From: Gemmiger sp. An194
GTDB taxonomy: Bacteria; Bacillota; Clostridia; Oscillospirales; Ruminococcaceae
Length of the DNA stretch: 42,029 nucleotides
Reading direction: 5' to 3'
Assembly: GCF_002160145.1 (NCBI RefSeq)
Contig: NZ_NFKA01000024.1
Location: 1 to 42,029 of the forward strand
Shown here: positions 34,288 through 41,878 of the stretch, piece by piece
Layout: each line of letters begins with the position of its first letter
How positions within the stretch are numbered: position 1 is the first letter of the stretch
The notes under the pieces: model-generated
What the model saw: only the letters and a program-made list of their open reading frames with translations
Database searches by the model: none
What the model was told of the DNA's origin: nothing
Program-made: the position numbers and the translations under genes

Positions 34288-35718
34288 CTATTGAAAAATT
34301 TCCGAATACCGTTCTTTCAGTTCCTCTGAAGCTGCTTCCACCACTTTCTGACCACCCTTGGCGCTGGCTTTGCCCCAGATCACATAGCAGACCGTTTCCC
34401 ATGCGTATTGCAGCACTTCCTCCGGGCTGGCTTCTGTTTCTTCGGCGGGTTCCTCGTCATCATCGTCATCCTCGTCGGAGGAAAAACCGCTTGGAACGAT
34501 CTCGGACAGGTGGATTTTTGCCTCCCGCAGAGCGTCCAGGCTTTCTGCATTTTCCATCCACGCGGTATAGTCCTTGGAATACTTCATGTTCTGCATGGAC
34601 AGCACCCCACGGACAAATACAGGGACGGTATCGGCGGTAAATCCGAACTGTTTCACATACTCCCGGAGGAATTTTTCCTGTAAGTGGGAGTGCTCATCAT
34701 CGCAGAGATCGAGATAATCCCATACCAGCTGCCGCCACTCTTGCCCCAGCATTCCCAGGGCGAACACGGCAAAACTTCCGGGGAGCGCACACTGCTCATC
34801 GCTGAGATTGGTATACTGCTCATATTGCCGCATGGCAAGCCGGGCGTACCGTTCCATCAGGGGGTGGAGACCGGGGTACTGCGCGGCACAGGCAAAGAGC
34901 TGGTTTACTCCCTTTTTAGGCAGGCCTGTGATGGGCAAATACCTCTTTTCCGGTCCTTTGAACTCCACCGCATAGCTTCGGGGAAAATCCTCCTGCTCCA
35001 GAACCTCACACAGGTAATTCAGCACTTCACGGCAGCATTCCTCGGTGTTGTCTCTAGCCGTAATGCGGATCACGGCAAAGGCATCGTTGGCCGATGCGGT
35101 GAAGTGCTCTGTTTTCCTCTTTTGCAGAGAGATCGGCAGCCTGCCGGTTCCATGTTCTTTCAGCTTTTTCACCATATCAGGACGGACTTTCTCTACCAAT
35201 CCAAAGAGGTAATTGGTGTCCAGATACTGAAAATCCATACCATACACTTTATAGCTCACTGCCACATAGCAGGCGAAACGCAGCAGCGGCTCCGGGACCT
35301 CCTCTGCACGGATACCTGGTTTCAGGGAATACTCCCGATCCCAGAAGCGATCATCTTCATCGCCTGTTACAACAAAATACTTCTCTTGTAGCTCCCGTTT
35401 CAGCATATCAAGTAGATGGTGGTCAATTTCACCCCAGCGGCTCTGGCGGCGCAGGTTTTCGCTGAAGGCGATGGCCTGTTCCGCATCGAGCGTTTCAGCC
35501 CGCTGCGCTTCGGTCCATTTTCTCACCAGAGCGTGCACCTCAAAGGGTGCGCCTTCGCTGCTGACCACTACCGGCGGCCAAAGGGAATCAAGCCGCGTGA
35601 TTCTCCCGTCAATGGCATCCTGGATGCACTGGTCAAAGAGCGGTTGCAGTTCCTCCTGTACCTCGAGCTTCATCCAGTAACAGCGCCCGTCCGCACTATT
35701 TCGTTTTGGTAAATTCAT
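34288..35718 (-). CDS. DUF6138-like protein, first gene of the immunity-type array
   Basis: A 476-residue soluble protein that I would place in DUF6138, from memory of the family. Helical, with no known catalytic motif; a low-complexity acidic linker (DEDDDDDEEPAEE, about residues 400-420) precedes a final helix pair. The ATG at 35718 (MNLPKRN), behind GAAAGAGGTG, is preferred. The open frame extends 56 codons further upstream, but that part crosses a terminator hairpin and is not protein-like. It leads nine same-strand genes with gaps of 9-61 bases. No good promoter is visible between the hairpin at 35748 and this start. Confidence 0.65.
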   Translation of the reverse strand: MNLPKRNSADGRCYWMKLEVQEELQPLFDQCIQDAIDGRITRLDSLWPPVVVSSEGAPFEVHALVRKWTEAQRAETLDAEQAIAFSENLRRQSRWGEIDHHLLDMLKRELQEKYFVVTGDEDDRFWDREYSLKPGIRAEEVPEPLLRFACYVAVSYKVYGMDFQYLDTNYLFGLVEKVRPDMVKKLKEHGTGRLPISLQKRKTEHFTASANDAFAVIRITARDNTEECCREVLNYLCEVLEQEDFPRSYAVEFKGPEKRYLPITGLPKKGVNQLFACAAQYPGLHPLMERYARLAMRQYEQYTNLSDEQCALPGSFAVFALGMLGQEWRQLVWDYLDLCDDEHSHLQEKFLREYVKQFGFTADTVPVFVRGVLSMQNMKYSKDYTAWMENAESLDALREAKIHLSEIVPSGFSSDEDDDDDEEPAEETEASPEEVLQYAWETVCYVIWGKASAKGGQKVVEAASEELKERYSEIFQ

Positions 35719-35747
35719 ATCAGGCACCTCTTTCCGAACAATAAAAA

Positions 35748-35792
35748 ATGCCCTGCGACACCCTGTCACTTGGACAGGCTGACGCAAGGCAT
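35748..35792 (-). terminator. Hairpin with T-run between tetR and the array
   Basis: On the minus strand ATGCC-TTGCG...CGCAG-GGCAT with an inner CCTGTC/GACAGG stem (35792-35748) is followed by TTTTTTATTG. It would terminate the tetR transcript. It ends only 29 bases before the first array gene, so read-through across it could control the array. Confidence 0.75.
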
Positions 35793-35797
35793 AAAAA

Positions 35798-35831
35798 GGC
35801 CGCACAGACCCGAGACCTGTTTTCCAAGGCC
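35798..35831 (-). terminator. Weaker second hairpin after tetR
   Basis: GGCC arms (35798-35801 with 35828-35831) and an inner ACAG/CTGT pairing, followed on the minus strand by TTTTT. The stem is uneven, so it is a weak candidate in tandem with the stronger hairpin at 35748. Confidence 0.4.
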
Positions 35832-35888
35832 CCGTGCTCAATGATATTCTGCTGTCTTTCGTGTCCGTTTGGACATAGGAACCCACCG

Positions 35889-36524
35889 CTATACATCTGC
35901 TTTCACCTGCCGCGCATCCTCTTTTGCACGCTCCATCTCGTCCACCAGAGCCCTGACCTGGAATTCCACCATATCTTCCGCCACCTCCGGAAACAGGAAG
36001 GGCATGGTGTCCGGGATGGCCTTGTGCACCATCATCATGGCTAGAGCCAGATTACCGAACAGCCGTGAGTCAATACTGTCTGTGGGGAGGCCAAAGATGG
36101 AGAGCAGTTTCCCATAAAAACTGACCTGATCCTGTCGGAAAGCCTGAAAATTCTCCTCGGAAAGGCAACGGCGTACTTGCTGCTCCTCTTCAATGGACAA
36201 AACAGCGACTCCGCTTTTGGCTCCGTAGCAGCAGTTTTTCAGGAAGGTCTCCACGCCCGCCCGCCAACTGAGCGTCGGGTCTTCCATCAGCTGACGGGCG
36301 TAGTCTAACAGTCTGGGCTGCTGATATCGCAGGGCGTAGAGCACCAGTTCCTCCTTGGATGAGAAGAAACTGTAGAAGAAGGTCTTGGAGATCCCTACTT
36401 TTTTGCAGAGGACATCAATGCTGCTATGAATCAGCCCCCGGTCCGCGATACACTGGATCATGGTGACCATCAGGGCTTCCTTTACCTGCGCCCTCTCCTC
36501 ATCGGAGTACGCCTTTCTTGCCAC
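35889..36524 (-). CDS. TetR/AcrR-family transcriptional regulator
   Basis: A 211-residue regulator. The N-terminal TetR helix-turn-helix is clear (about 12-58, with SSIDVLCKKVGISKTFFYSFFSSKEELV), and the all-helical C-terminal ligand domain (about 70-205) has no recognised ligand motif. It starts with GTG at 36524, eight bases after GAAGGTG. A strong promoter lies about 54 bases upstream, and a terminator ends the transcript at 35748. It may repress its own promoter, the divergent lipoprotein gene, or the immunity-type array downstream on the same strand; no clear palindromic operator was found. Confidence 0.88.
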   Translation of the reverse strand: MARKAYSDEERAQVKEALMVTMIQCIADRGLIHSSIDVLCKKVGISKTFFYSFFSSKEELVLYALRYQQPRLLDYARQLMEDPTLSWRAGVETFLKNCCYGAKSGVAVLSIEEEQQVRRCLSEENFQAFRQDQVSFYGKLLSIFGLPTDSIDSRLFGNLALAMMMVHKAIPDTMPFLFPEVAEDMVEFQVRALVDEMERAKEDARQVKADV

Positions 36525-36577
36525 AAGCTGTCACCTTCTCATATAAAGTATAAAATCAAAAAATAGTCTTTATTTGT

Positions 36578-36605
36578 ATTATAGCGAAACTCTATTGAAA
36601 TGCAA
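36578..36605 (-). promoter_or_regulatory. Promoter of the TetR-family gene
   Basis: On the minus strand TTGCAT (36605-36600) is followed after 16 bases by TATAAT (36583-36578). It lies 54 bases upstream of the GTG start, in AT-rich DNA that would also suit a self-regulating TetR operator. Confidence 0.7.
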
Positions 36606-36787
36606 GACTGTTCAAAAAAATAAGTCTCCCAGTGCACCGCACTGAGGGCACAGCAGGCTGCGTTCAAGTATGCCAAAAAGCAGCTGTGTGACACCGCTTC
36701 CCTCGACGCTGTCTCCATACTCCTTTTCCTGTGTTCACAGCGCGGCATCCTGCAAAGCAATGCTTTCGCCACCCTGTGTTCTGTATT
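36606..36787. other. Middle of the divergent intergenic region
   Basis: The remaining part of the 342-base tetR-lipoprotein spacer contains no supported gene. Short open frames on both strands have no ribosome binding sites. Confidence 0.4.
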
Positions 36788-36819
36788 TTAAGTTTCAATT
36801 AAGTTTCAGGGAATATGAT
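36788..36819 (+). promoter_or_regulatory. Lipoprotein-gene promoter with two 10-bp direct repeats
   Basis: TTAAGTTTCA occurs at 36788-36797 and 36799-36808, one helical turn (11 bp) apart, directly upstream of a TATGAT -10 at 36814-36819. The repeats replace the -35 element. This is the usual layout of an activator site for OmpR/PhoB-type response regulators. No such regulator is in the window. The start codon of the lipoprotein gene lies 47 bases downstream of the -10, behind AGAAAGGAA. Confidence 0.6.
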
Positions 36820-36866
36820 AATGCTGTTCTCAAGCGAACAATCCACAATGAGAAAGGAACCTTCCC

Positions 36867-38801
36867 ATGAAAAAGCAGCTACTTGCAATGGTTACCGCCG
36901 GTGCACTTCTGCTTTCCGCAACCGCCTGCGGCAAAAGCGAAAGTGAACAAAGTGTCACGGTCAGCCTTGCAGAACAGACCTTTACCGGCACGGTCAACGC
37001 CATCAGTGCCGATGAAATTTCCTTGACCACAGAAGACTCCGGTACGGTGATCATTCCCCTTTCCCCTGACACCGTATTTCAGCAAGGACAGCCCAGCATG
37101 GGCGGTCAGGCTCCCGGTGGCTCTGCTCCCGACGGCGAAGCTCCGCCGGACGCACCGGACGGTGCAATGAGCAATGGCGAAACTCCTCCGGCTGCACCAG
37201 ACGGCGCAGCTTCCGGCGAGGCGAACGCCCCTGATATCCCGGATGGCGCCGTTTCCGGAGGGGAAGAACCTCCCGCTATGCCGGAGAACGGAACAACTTC
37301 CGGGCAGACTCCTCCTGAAATGCCGGAAGGCTCGGCCCCCGCAGACATGGCGCAGCCCTCCCTGAGCTATGAGGATATTTCCCAGGGCGATACGGTAACC
37401 GTGGAAGTGGGCGATGATGGTATTGCCACATCAGTCACCCTTTCCGGCGGCGGGCCCGGCGGTGGCGGTATGGGCGGTGGTATGGGTGGCCAGTCCTCTG
37501 CACTGGACAGTTATGACGCTGCCAGTGAATATACCGAGGATTCCGAGGTTTCCAACAGTCAGCTGTCCTCCACCGGAACCGATGAAAATGCCGTTCTGCT
37601 TGCCACAGAGGGCGTGACCGCTCAGCTGAATAATGTGACCATCACCCGCCAGTCTGACAACAGCACCGGCGGCGACAGCTCCAGCTTTTACGGCGTGGGT
37701 GCTGCAGCTCTGGTGACAGACGGAACACTGGTCATCTCCGACAGTACCATCACCACCGATGCCGCAGGCGGCGCAGGCGTCTTTTCCTATGGCGACGGTA
37801 TCGCGTATGTGTCCGACACCTCCATCACCACTGCACAGAACACCTCCGGCGGTATCCATGTGGCCGGTGGCGGCACCCTCTACGCCTGGGATCTGAGCGT
37901 GGTGACCGAAGGCGAATCCGCCGCGGCCATTCGTTCCGACCGGGGCAGCGGCACCATGGTGGTGGATGGCGGCAGCTACACCTCCAACGGCACCGGCTCA
38001 CCCGCTGTTTACAGCACGGCGGACATCACCATCCACAACGCCGCACTGTCCGCCACCGGCTCCGAAGCCATCTGTATTGAAGGACTCAATACCATCCGAC
38101 TCTTTGACTGCGACCTCTCAGGAAACATGAGCGATCTGGAGCAAAATGACTGCACCTGGAACGTGATCCTCTACCAGAGCATGTCCGGCGACTCTGAGGT
38201 CGGCAACAGCACCTTTGAAATGGTGGGCGGCAGCCTTACCGCAGAAAACGGCGGTATGTTCTACACCACCAATACCGAATCCACCTTCGTCCTCTCCGAT
38301 GTGGACATCACTAACGCCGCCGACAGTGAATTTCTGCTGCGCTGCACCGGAAACGCCAACGACCGCGGCTGGGGAACCACCGGGGCCAACGGCGCAGACT
38401 GTCACTTCACCGGCATCCAACAGACGCTGGAGGGTGATATCATCTGGGATTCCATCAGCTGTCTGGACTTTTATCTCACGCAGGGCAGCACGCTTACCGG
38501 TGCTGTGCTTCAGGATGAAAGCTATGCCGGCAATGGCGGCGACGGATATGCCACTCTCTATATCGATTCCGACAGCACCTGGGCAGTCACCGGTGACAGC
38601 ACTCTGACGAATCTTCAGTGTGCAGGAACCATTGTGGACACCGCCGGGAATTCCGTATCAGTCGTGGGAACGGATGGCACCGTCTATGTGACCGGTACCA
38701 GTGATTTCACCATTACGGTGGAAACCTATTCCGACAGCGCGGATCTTTCCGGCGCATCCACCGCAGAAACTTGGAGCGACTACGAAGTGTCACAGTTCTG
38801 A
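36867..38801 (+). CDS. Surface lipoprotein with proline-rich linker and beta-helix repeats
   Basis: A 644-residue exported lipoprotein. A signal peptide ends in the lipobox LSATAC (Cys21). A small beta domain (about 28-70) is followed by a long linker of imperfect Pro/Gly/Asp/Ala-rich units such as PPDAPDGA, PPAAPDGA and PPEMPEGS (about 75-160). A Gly-rich stretch (GGGPGGGGMGGGMGGQ, about 190-205) comes next. The C-terminal 430 residues are Ser/Thr/Gly/Asp-rich strand repeats of the right-handed beta-helix type (TLVISDSTITT; GTMVVDGGSYTSNG; STFVLSDVDIT). It is probably anchored in the membrane and spans the wall, binding a polymer or carbohydrate; function is inferred. The ATG at 36867 follows AGAAAGGAA. 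It is divergent from tetR and followed by its own terminator. Confidence 0.8.
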   Translation: MKKQLLAMVTAGALLLSATACGKSESEQSVTVSLAEQTFTGTVNAISADEISLTTEDSGTVIIPLSPDTVFQQGQPSMGGQAPGGSAPDGEAPPDAPDGAMSNGETPPAAPDGAASGEANAPDIPDGAVSGGEEPPAMPENGTTSGQTPPEMPEGSAPADMAQPSLSYEDISQGDTVTVEVGDDGIATSVTLSGGGPGGGGMGGGMGGQSSALDSYDAASEYTEDSEVSNSQLSSTGTDENAVLLATEGVTAQLNNVTITRQSDNSTGGDSSSFYGVGAAALVTDGTLVISDSTITTDAAGGAGVFSYGDGIAYVSDTSITTAQNTSGGIHVAGGGTLYAWDLSVVTEGESAAAIRSDRGSGTMVVDGGSYTSNGTGSPAVYSTADITIHNAALSATGSEAICIEGLNTIRLFDCDLSGNMSDLEQNDCTWNVILYQSMSGDSEVGNSTFEMVGGSLTAENGGMFYTTNTESTFVLSDVDITNAADSEFLLRCTGNANDRGWGTTGANGADCHFTGIQQTLEGDIIWDSISCLDFYLTQGSTLTGAVLQDESYAGNGGDGYATLYIDSDSTWAVTGDSTLTNLQCAGTIVDTAGNSVSVVGTDGTVYVTGTSDFTITVETYSDSADLSGASTAETWSDYEVSQF

Positions 38802-38847
38802 TCCCCCAAGCAGCAGCGTTGTGAACAAAAGAATACCCTGCTTGCAA

Positions 38848-38898
38848 AAAACTCCCTCCCCTTTCATTCCGCAGGAATGGATCGGGGGGGGGAGTTTT
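38848..38898 (+). terminator. Terminator of the lipoprotein gene
   Basis: AAAACTCCC at 38848-38856 pairs with GGGAGTTTT at 38890-38898, extended by CCC/GGG and topped by a small CATTCC/GGAATG hairpin. CTGTTTTG follows. It lies 46 bases after the stop codon. Confidence 0.8.
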
Positions 38899-39066
38899 CT
38901 GTTTTGCGTCCTGTTGCTTCTTTCTTTTCTGTGCAGCTGCGTTATGGCTTCATCAACATATATCATCTTGCCTGACCGTATGAACCAAAACGCGGGCAGC
39001 ATCAATCTTTTTTCAAGAGACAAATTTCAAATGACCGGTTACGAAATATCTCTGGGCAGAGCATAG
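38899..39066. other. Gene-free stretch before the GH3 fragment
   Basis: No supported gene, promoter or structure between the lipoprotein terminator and the GH3 relic. Open frames here have no ribosome binding site. Confidence 0.35.
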
Positions 39067-39204
39067 CGTACGAATTGCAATTTCACCATCGATTCCCCCG
39101 CCACTGCCAACGATGAACCGAAAGCCGCCGAACGGGCTCTGAATAAGCAGGTGGCAGGCGAAGGCGCTGTACTGCTGAAACATGCCGACGGTTATCTGCC
39201 CACA
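39067..39204 (+). pseudogene. Fragment of a family 3 beta-glucosidase
   Basis: A plus-strand frame without a start reads EPKAAERALNKQVAGEG followed by AVLLKHADGYLP. This is the conserved beginning of the GH3 C-terminal-type domain (compare EGxVLLKNxxxxLPL). The homology breaks off at about 39204, seven bases before the stop codon of the convergent HipA-like gene. No other part of the enzyme is present, and the frame is closed by TAG at 39064. It is a relic of a GH3 gene different from the intact one at 2.2 kb, cut by deletion or by arrival of the HipA-like module. Confidence 0.6.
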
Positions 39205-39210
39205 CCCTCT

Positions 39211-40017
39211 TCACAATTTTGCAGCCTGCCAGTGGATGCAGGTTTTTATCCTGTTGGCAATGTATGCCCGGTCCCTTTCGGCATAGAACTTTAGCGGTTC
39301 CTCCAGTACAGCAGTTATTTCGGCAACCGTAAAAGTCCATTGCAATTGGGGACCGTAGAGGGATCTGGCCGCCCGGACCTGTCGTGTGAATGTTGTGTTC
39401 AGCGGCTGCGCCCGCAGCAGCTTCATGTGGGAATGAGGTTCAATATCCATGGGATAGTCGCGCACATTGGAAAGAAGTCCCGCACCAAAGTCAAAAATGG
39501 GACAGTAGTCGAACTTCTCTCCTCTGCGCAGAACAGCAATATTATTCAGATGGCGATCCTCGTTGCCAAACAGCATATCCCCTTCAAACAACAACGTGAG
39601 ATAGTTTCCAAACTGCTCCAATTCGGTGAGGCGTATCGTTTGTTCCACCATCCAGCGAACCTTCCCGGCGAGGTTAGGCTGTCGGGCTACAACACCTTGC
39701 CAGTCTGGTCCAACGCCTTTGCGAAACAAGTCAGCAAGGGTCAGGATGCTTTCCCCGGGCATCAGAAAGTTGGGGCTGGAACAGCCATTCCGAATCCGTT
39801 GATGCACGTTCATCCGCTCCATACAGTAAGTCACATAGCGGAAGCCCAGTTCTTCTATGTTAGACTGCTGCAACAATTGGGAGGTTACGGTTTCCGCCAA
39901 CCCTTCATATCCAAATAGGTCAAGTTTGTACCAACGGTCATTTTCCAGCCACTTTTCCTGATTTCCCTTGGAGGACGTTTCTGCAATGCGATTTCCGGTC
40001 ACTAATCTGACTGCCAT
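39211..40017 (-). CDS. HipA-like serine/threonine kinase (CtkA type), toxin candidate
   Basis: A 268-residue kinase-fold protein of the HipA/CtkA group. It shows a probable ATP-binding Lys (WYKLDLFGYEGLAE, near residue 30), the catalytic-loop motif GNEDRHLNNIAVL (about 150-162, Asp and Asn in place) and the metal-binding FDFGAGLL (about 175). It lacks the N-subdomain-1 of classical HipA, as seen in compact CtkA-like and HipT-like kinases. Known relatives phosphorylate translation factors or tRNA synthetases and slow growth; the target here is unknown. The ATG at 40017 follows GGAGGGGTAAG, whose TAA is the stop of the AbrB-like gene, so the pair is coupled. A start five codons upstream is less likely. 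The C-terminus abuts a GH3 relic. Confidence 0.75.
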   Translation of the reverse strand: MAVRLVTGNRIAETSSKGNQEKWLENDRWYKLDLFGYEGLAETVTSQLLQQSNIEELGFRYVTYCMERMNVHQRIRNGCSSPNFLMPGESILTLADLFRKGVGPDWQGVVARQPNLAGKVRWMVEQTIRLTELEQFGNYLTLLFEGDMLFGNEDRHLNNIAVLRRGEKFDYCPIFDFGAGLLSNVRDYPMDIEPHSHMKLLRAQPLNTTFTRQVRAARSLYGPQLQWTFTVAEITAVLEEPLKFYAERDRAYIANRIKTCIHWQAAKL

Positions 40018-40018
40018 C

Positions 40019-40567
40019 TTACCCCTCCACAATCTTAATCCAGCAGGAATCTTCTGCCATGCGGCCGGCAGTCTTGCGGATGATCTCCATCGGATCGTAT
40101 TTCTCTATCCCCAGCTGTGCCAGATAGTATTTCAATCCATCCCGCTGCCGCGGAATACAGCGAGATTCCAAAAAGGTCATAAAGTCCTCCCAATTGGGTG
40201 TCTGGTTGACCCCAAACGCGGTTGAAAGAATATCGTCCGTCTCATTTTCGATAACCAACCGCCGGGAGGTCCGATCCAGGCAGATTTTGGTGCAAAGAGT
40301 CTCCCCATCATAGTAGTGAAGAATCAATAGATCGTGCTTTTTTTCTCTCGTCTCATTGATAAAGGAATGATATTCTCCCGTGCCAGCTCTGCGGATGGTA
40401 ATACATTCGCCGTCAAATTGCAGAATGACATCACGGCTATTCTCCATAACACCCAGTTGTTTGGCCCATACAGGGGGCAGCACTACACGATAGCTTTTTC
40501 CTTCTGGCCCAGCTGTCCCACCAGCCTTGTTGATGAGAATTTTTGCCCGCCGTTCTTCCAGCGTCAT
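40019..40567 (-). CDS. AbrB-like DNA-binding partner of the HipA-like kinase, antitoxin candidate
   Basis: A 182-residue protein. The N-terminal 65 residues resemble an AbrB/SpoVT swapped-hairpin DNA-binding domain (SYRVVLPPVWAKQLGV...VILQFDGECITIRR). The C-terminal part (about 125-182, WEDFMTFLESRCIPRQRDGL; YDPMEIIRKTAGRMAEDS) is a helical domain I have seen associated with HipA-like genes, and it may bind the kinase. This layout suggests the antitoxin and autorepressor of the operon, which is inference. The ATG at 40567 follows GAAGAGGTGAT, and a strong promoter lies just upstream. Its stop overlaps the ribosome binding region of the kinase gene. Confidence 0.7.
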   Translation of the reverse strand: MTLEERRAKILINKAGGTAGPEGKSYRVVLPPVWAKQLGVMENSRDVILQFDGECITIRRAGTGEYHSFINETREKKHDLLILHYYDGETLCTKICLDRTSRRLVIENETDDILSTAFGVNQTPNWEDFMTFLESRCIPRQRDGLKYYLAQLGIEKYDPMEIIRKTAGRMAEDSCWIKIVEG

Positions 40568-40590
40568 ACCAGCATCACCTCTTCGAAAAC

Positions 40591-40619
40591 ATTATACTTA
40601 TTGGACACCAACAAATCAA
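40591..40619 (-). promoter_or_regulatory. Promoter of the AbrB-like/HipA-like operon
   Basis: On the minus strand TTGATT (40619-40614) and TATAAT (40596-40591) are spaced by 17 bases. The leader would be only about 17 bases. The promoter overlaps a 41-codon open frame (40689-40564) and argues against that frame being a gene. Confidence 0.75.
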
Positions 40620-40702
40620 TATTTTCCACACTTGTGAGAACAGGAAACGGGAGCTCCCCCTTTTGCAGATAAAGAAAGGCGTGATGCATAACAATGATTT
40701 TG

Positions 40703-40711
40703 TGGTATAAT
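40703..40711 (+). promoter_or_regulatory. Extended -10 promoter of the second HipA-like gene
   Basis: TGGTATAAT at 40703-40711 is an extended -10 element without a good -35. It lies 24 bases before the start codon. It diverges from the promoter at 40591, leaving about 80 bases between them for a shared operator. Confidence 0.65.
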
Positions 40712-40735
40712 GAAAAGCAGAAGGGAGGGGCCGAG

Positions 40736-41821
40736 ATGGACTGGATTTTGCTGAACAAAGACACTCCCTTTCTGGAATTCTCTACCCAAGAAGATGAATT
40801 TGGCGATGTGATGGCTTTAGAAAGGACCTGGTTTTCGTCTTTGCGCCCCATTGGCTATAAATCTCTTCTGAGCTTTTTGGAGGGGCGGCGCGCTCCCAAG
40901 CACCGAAAGCATATCGAGCAGCTTCTGGCACAATATGGGTGCCGCACATTGGACGGTTTTCTGCAGGTCAGTCATACGCTTTCACTCAACGATACCTTTT
41001 GGGTAAAACAGGCGGATTCCCAGTTGTGCTGGCGAGATGTCTCCCTGTATCAGAATGACTTTGATGAGATCATTGCCGAGGCTGCGTTGAACGGCTCCTT
41101 CAGCGAACAAAGCCTTTCCTCCTCCCCCTCACCGGAATTTACCACGGACGGATACTATGCCAAGTGCTGGAAGCGAGAATTGGACGGTATTTACCTCTAT
41201 AAGGCCGGCAGCGCCACCTATGAGCTGGAGCCGCTGTCGGAATATCTGGCTGCTCAGATTTCCAGCATCCTGTGCCCCGATGCAGTTCCATATGATATGC
41301 GATTCCATCATGGAAGACTGGTATCTACTTGTCCCCTGTTCACCAGTGAATCCATCGGCCTTGCCAAAACAGCTGCCATTACCCGTGAAGAGCGGTCTAT
41401 CTCCAGCCTGCTGGAGTATTTTCGTTCCATCGGCAGCGAGGATGCCTTTCGCCGCATGATGATTCTGGATGCCATTATCCTGAATATGGACCGGCATCCG
41501 TGTAACTTCGGTGTTTTGTTTGATACGGATACCATGCAGGTGAAAACTATAGCCCCGGTATTTGATAACAACCGCAGCTTGCTGTTCGATCTGGATGCCG
41601 ACCAGTTAAACCATGCTGAACGTTATATTGCTCGGCTGACTCCACGGCTCGGATCTGACTTTATCGTCGCTGCGAAAGACTTAATGACGGATGAGATTCG
41701 TAATGACCTGAAAAACCTGCATGGTTTCGCGTTCCGGGAGCATCCGCAAATCCCAGTGGCAGATAATCGTCTGGAGAAGCTGAGCGGTGTTGTGAACGGA
41801 CAGATACGGCAGTTGATTTGA
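40736..41821 (+). CDS. Second HipA-like kinase, divergent from the first
   Basis: A 361-residue HipA-like protein. After an N-terminal part of about 130 residues (SLLSFLEGRRAPKHRKHIEQLL resembles a DNA- or protein-binding helix set), the kinase core shows IYLYKAG (probable ATP Lys, about 157) and LNMDRHPCNFGVLF (about 252-265, catalytic Asp and Asn). VFDNNRSLLFD (about 280) stands where Asp-Phe-Gly is expected. The key residues are present, so activity is possible. The start at 40736 (MDWILLNK), behind AGGGAGGGG, is better than an ATG 14 codons upstream that overlaps the promoter. It diverges from the AbrB-like/HipA-like pair and has its own strong terminator. It may be a second toxin, a modulator, or a paralogous system. 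Confidence 0.75.
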   Translation: MDWILLNKDTPFLEFSTQEDEFGDVMALERTWFSSLRPIGYKSLLSFLEGRRAPKHRKHIEQLLAQYGCRTLDGFLQVSHTLSLNDTFWVKQADSQLCWRDVSLYQNDFDEIIAEAALNGSFSEQSLSSSPSPEFTTDGYYAKCWKRELDGIYLYKAGSATYELEPLSEYLAAQISSILCPDAVPYDMRFHHGRLVSTCPLFTSESIGLAKTAAITREERSISSLLEYFRSIGSEDAFRRMMILDAIILNMDRHPCNFGVLFDTDTMQVKTIAPVFDNNRSLLFDLDADQLNHAERYIARLTPRLGSDFIVAAKDLMTDEIRNDLKNLHGFAFREHPQIPVADNRLEKLSGVVNGQIRQLI

Positions 41822-41830
41822 TACATTGTA

Positions 41831-41878
41831 AAAGAGGAGCCTGCGCAGCCAATTATGGCCCTGCGCAGGCTCCTCTTT
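41831..41878. terminator. Strong terminator after the second HipA-like gene
   Basis: A perfect 18-bp stem (41831-41848 with 41861-41878) with a 12-base loop, starting AAAGAGGAGC and ending in GCTCCTCTTT. The T-containing right arm gives the plus-strand T-run, and the A-rich left arm makes it able to stop minus-strand transcripts too. Confidence 0.9.

Noticed and set aside
35719-35886. 56-codon upstream extension of the DUF6138-like gene
   Set aside because: It translates through the terminator hairpin and is not protein-like; the ATG at 35718 has a proper ribosome binding site.
40564-40689. A 41-codon minus-strand frame overlapping the AbrB-like start by ATGA, a possible small antitoxin
   Set aside because: It has no ribosome binding site, and a strong promoter (TTGATT-17-TATAAT) for the AbrB-like gene lies inside it, so it is probably not translated.
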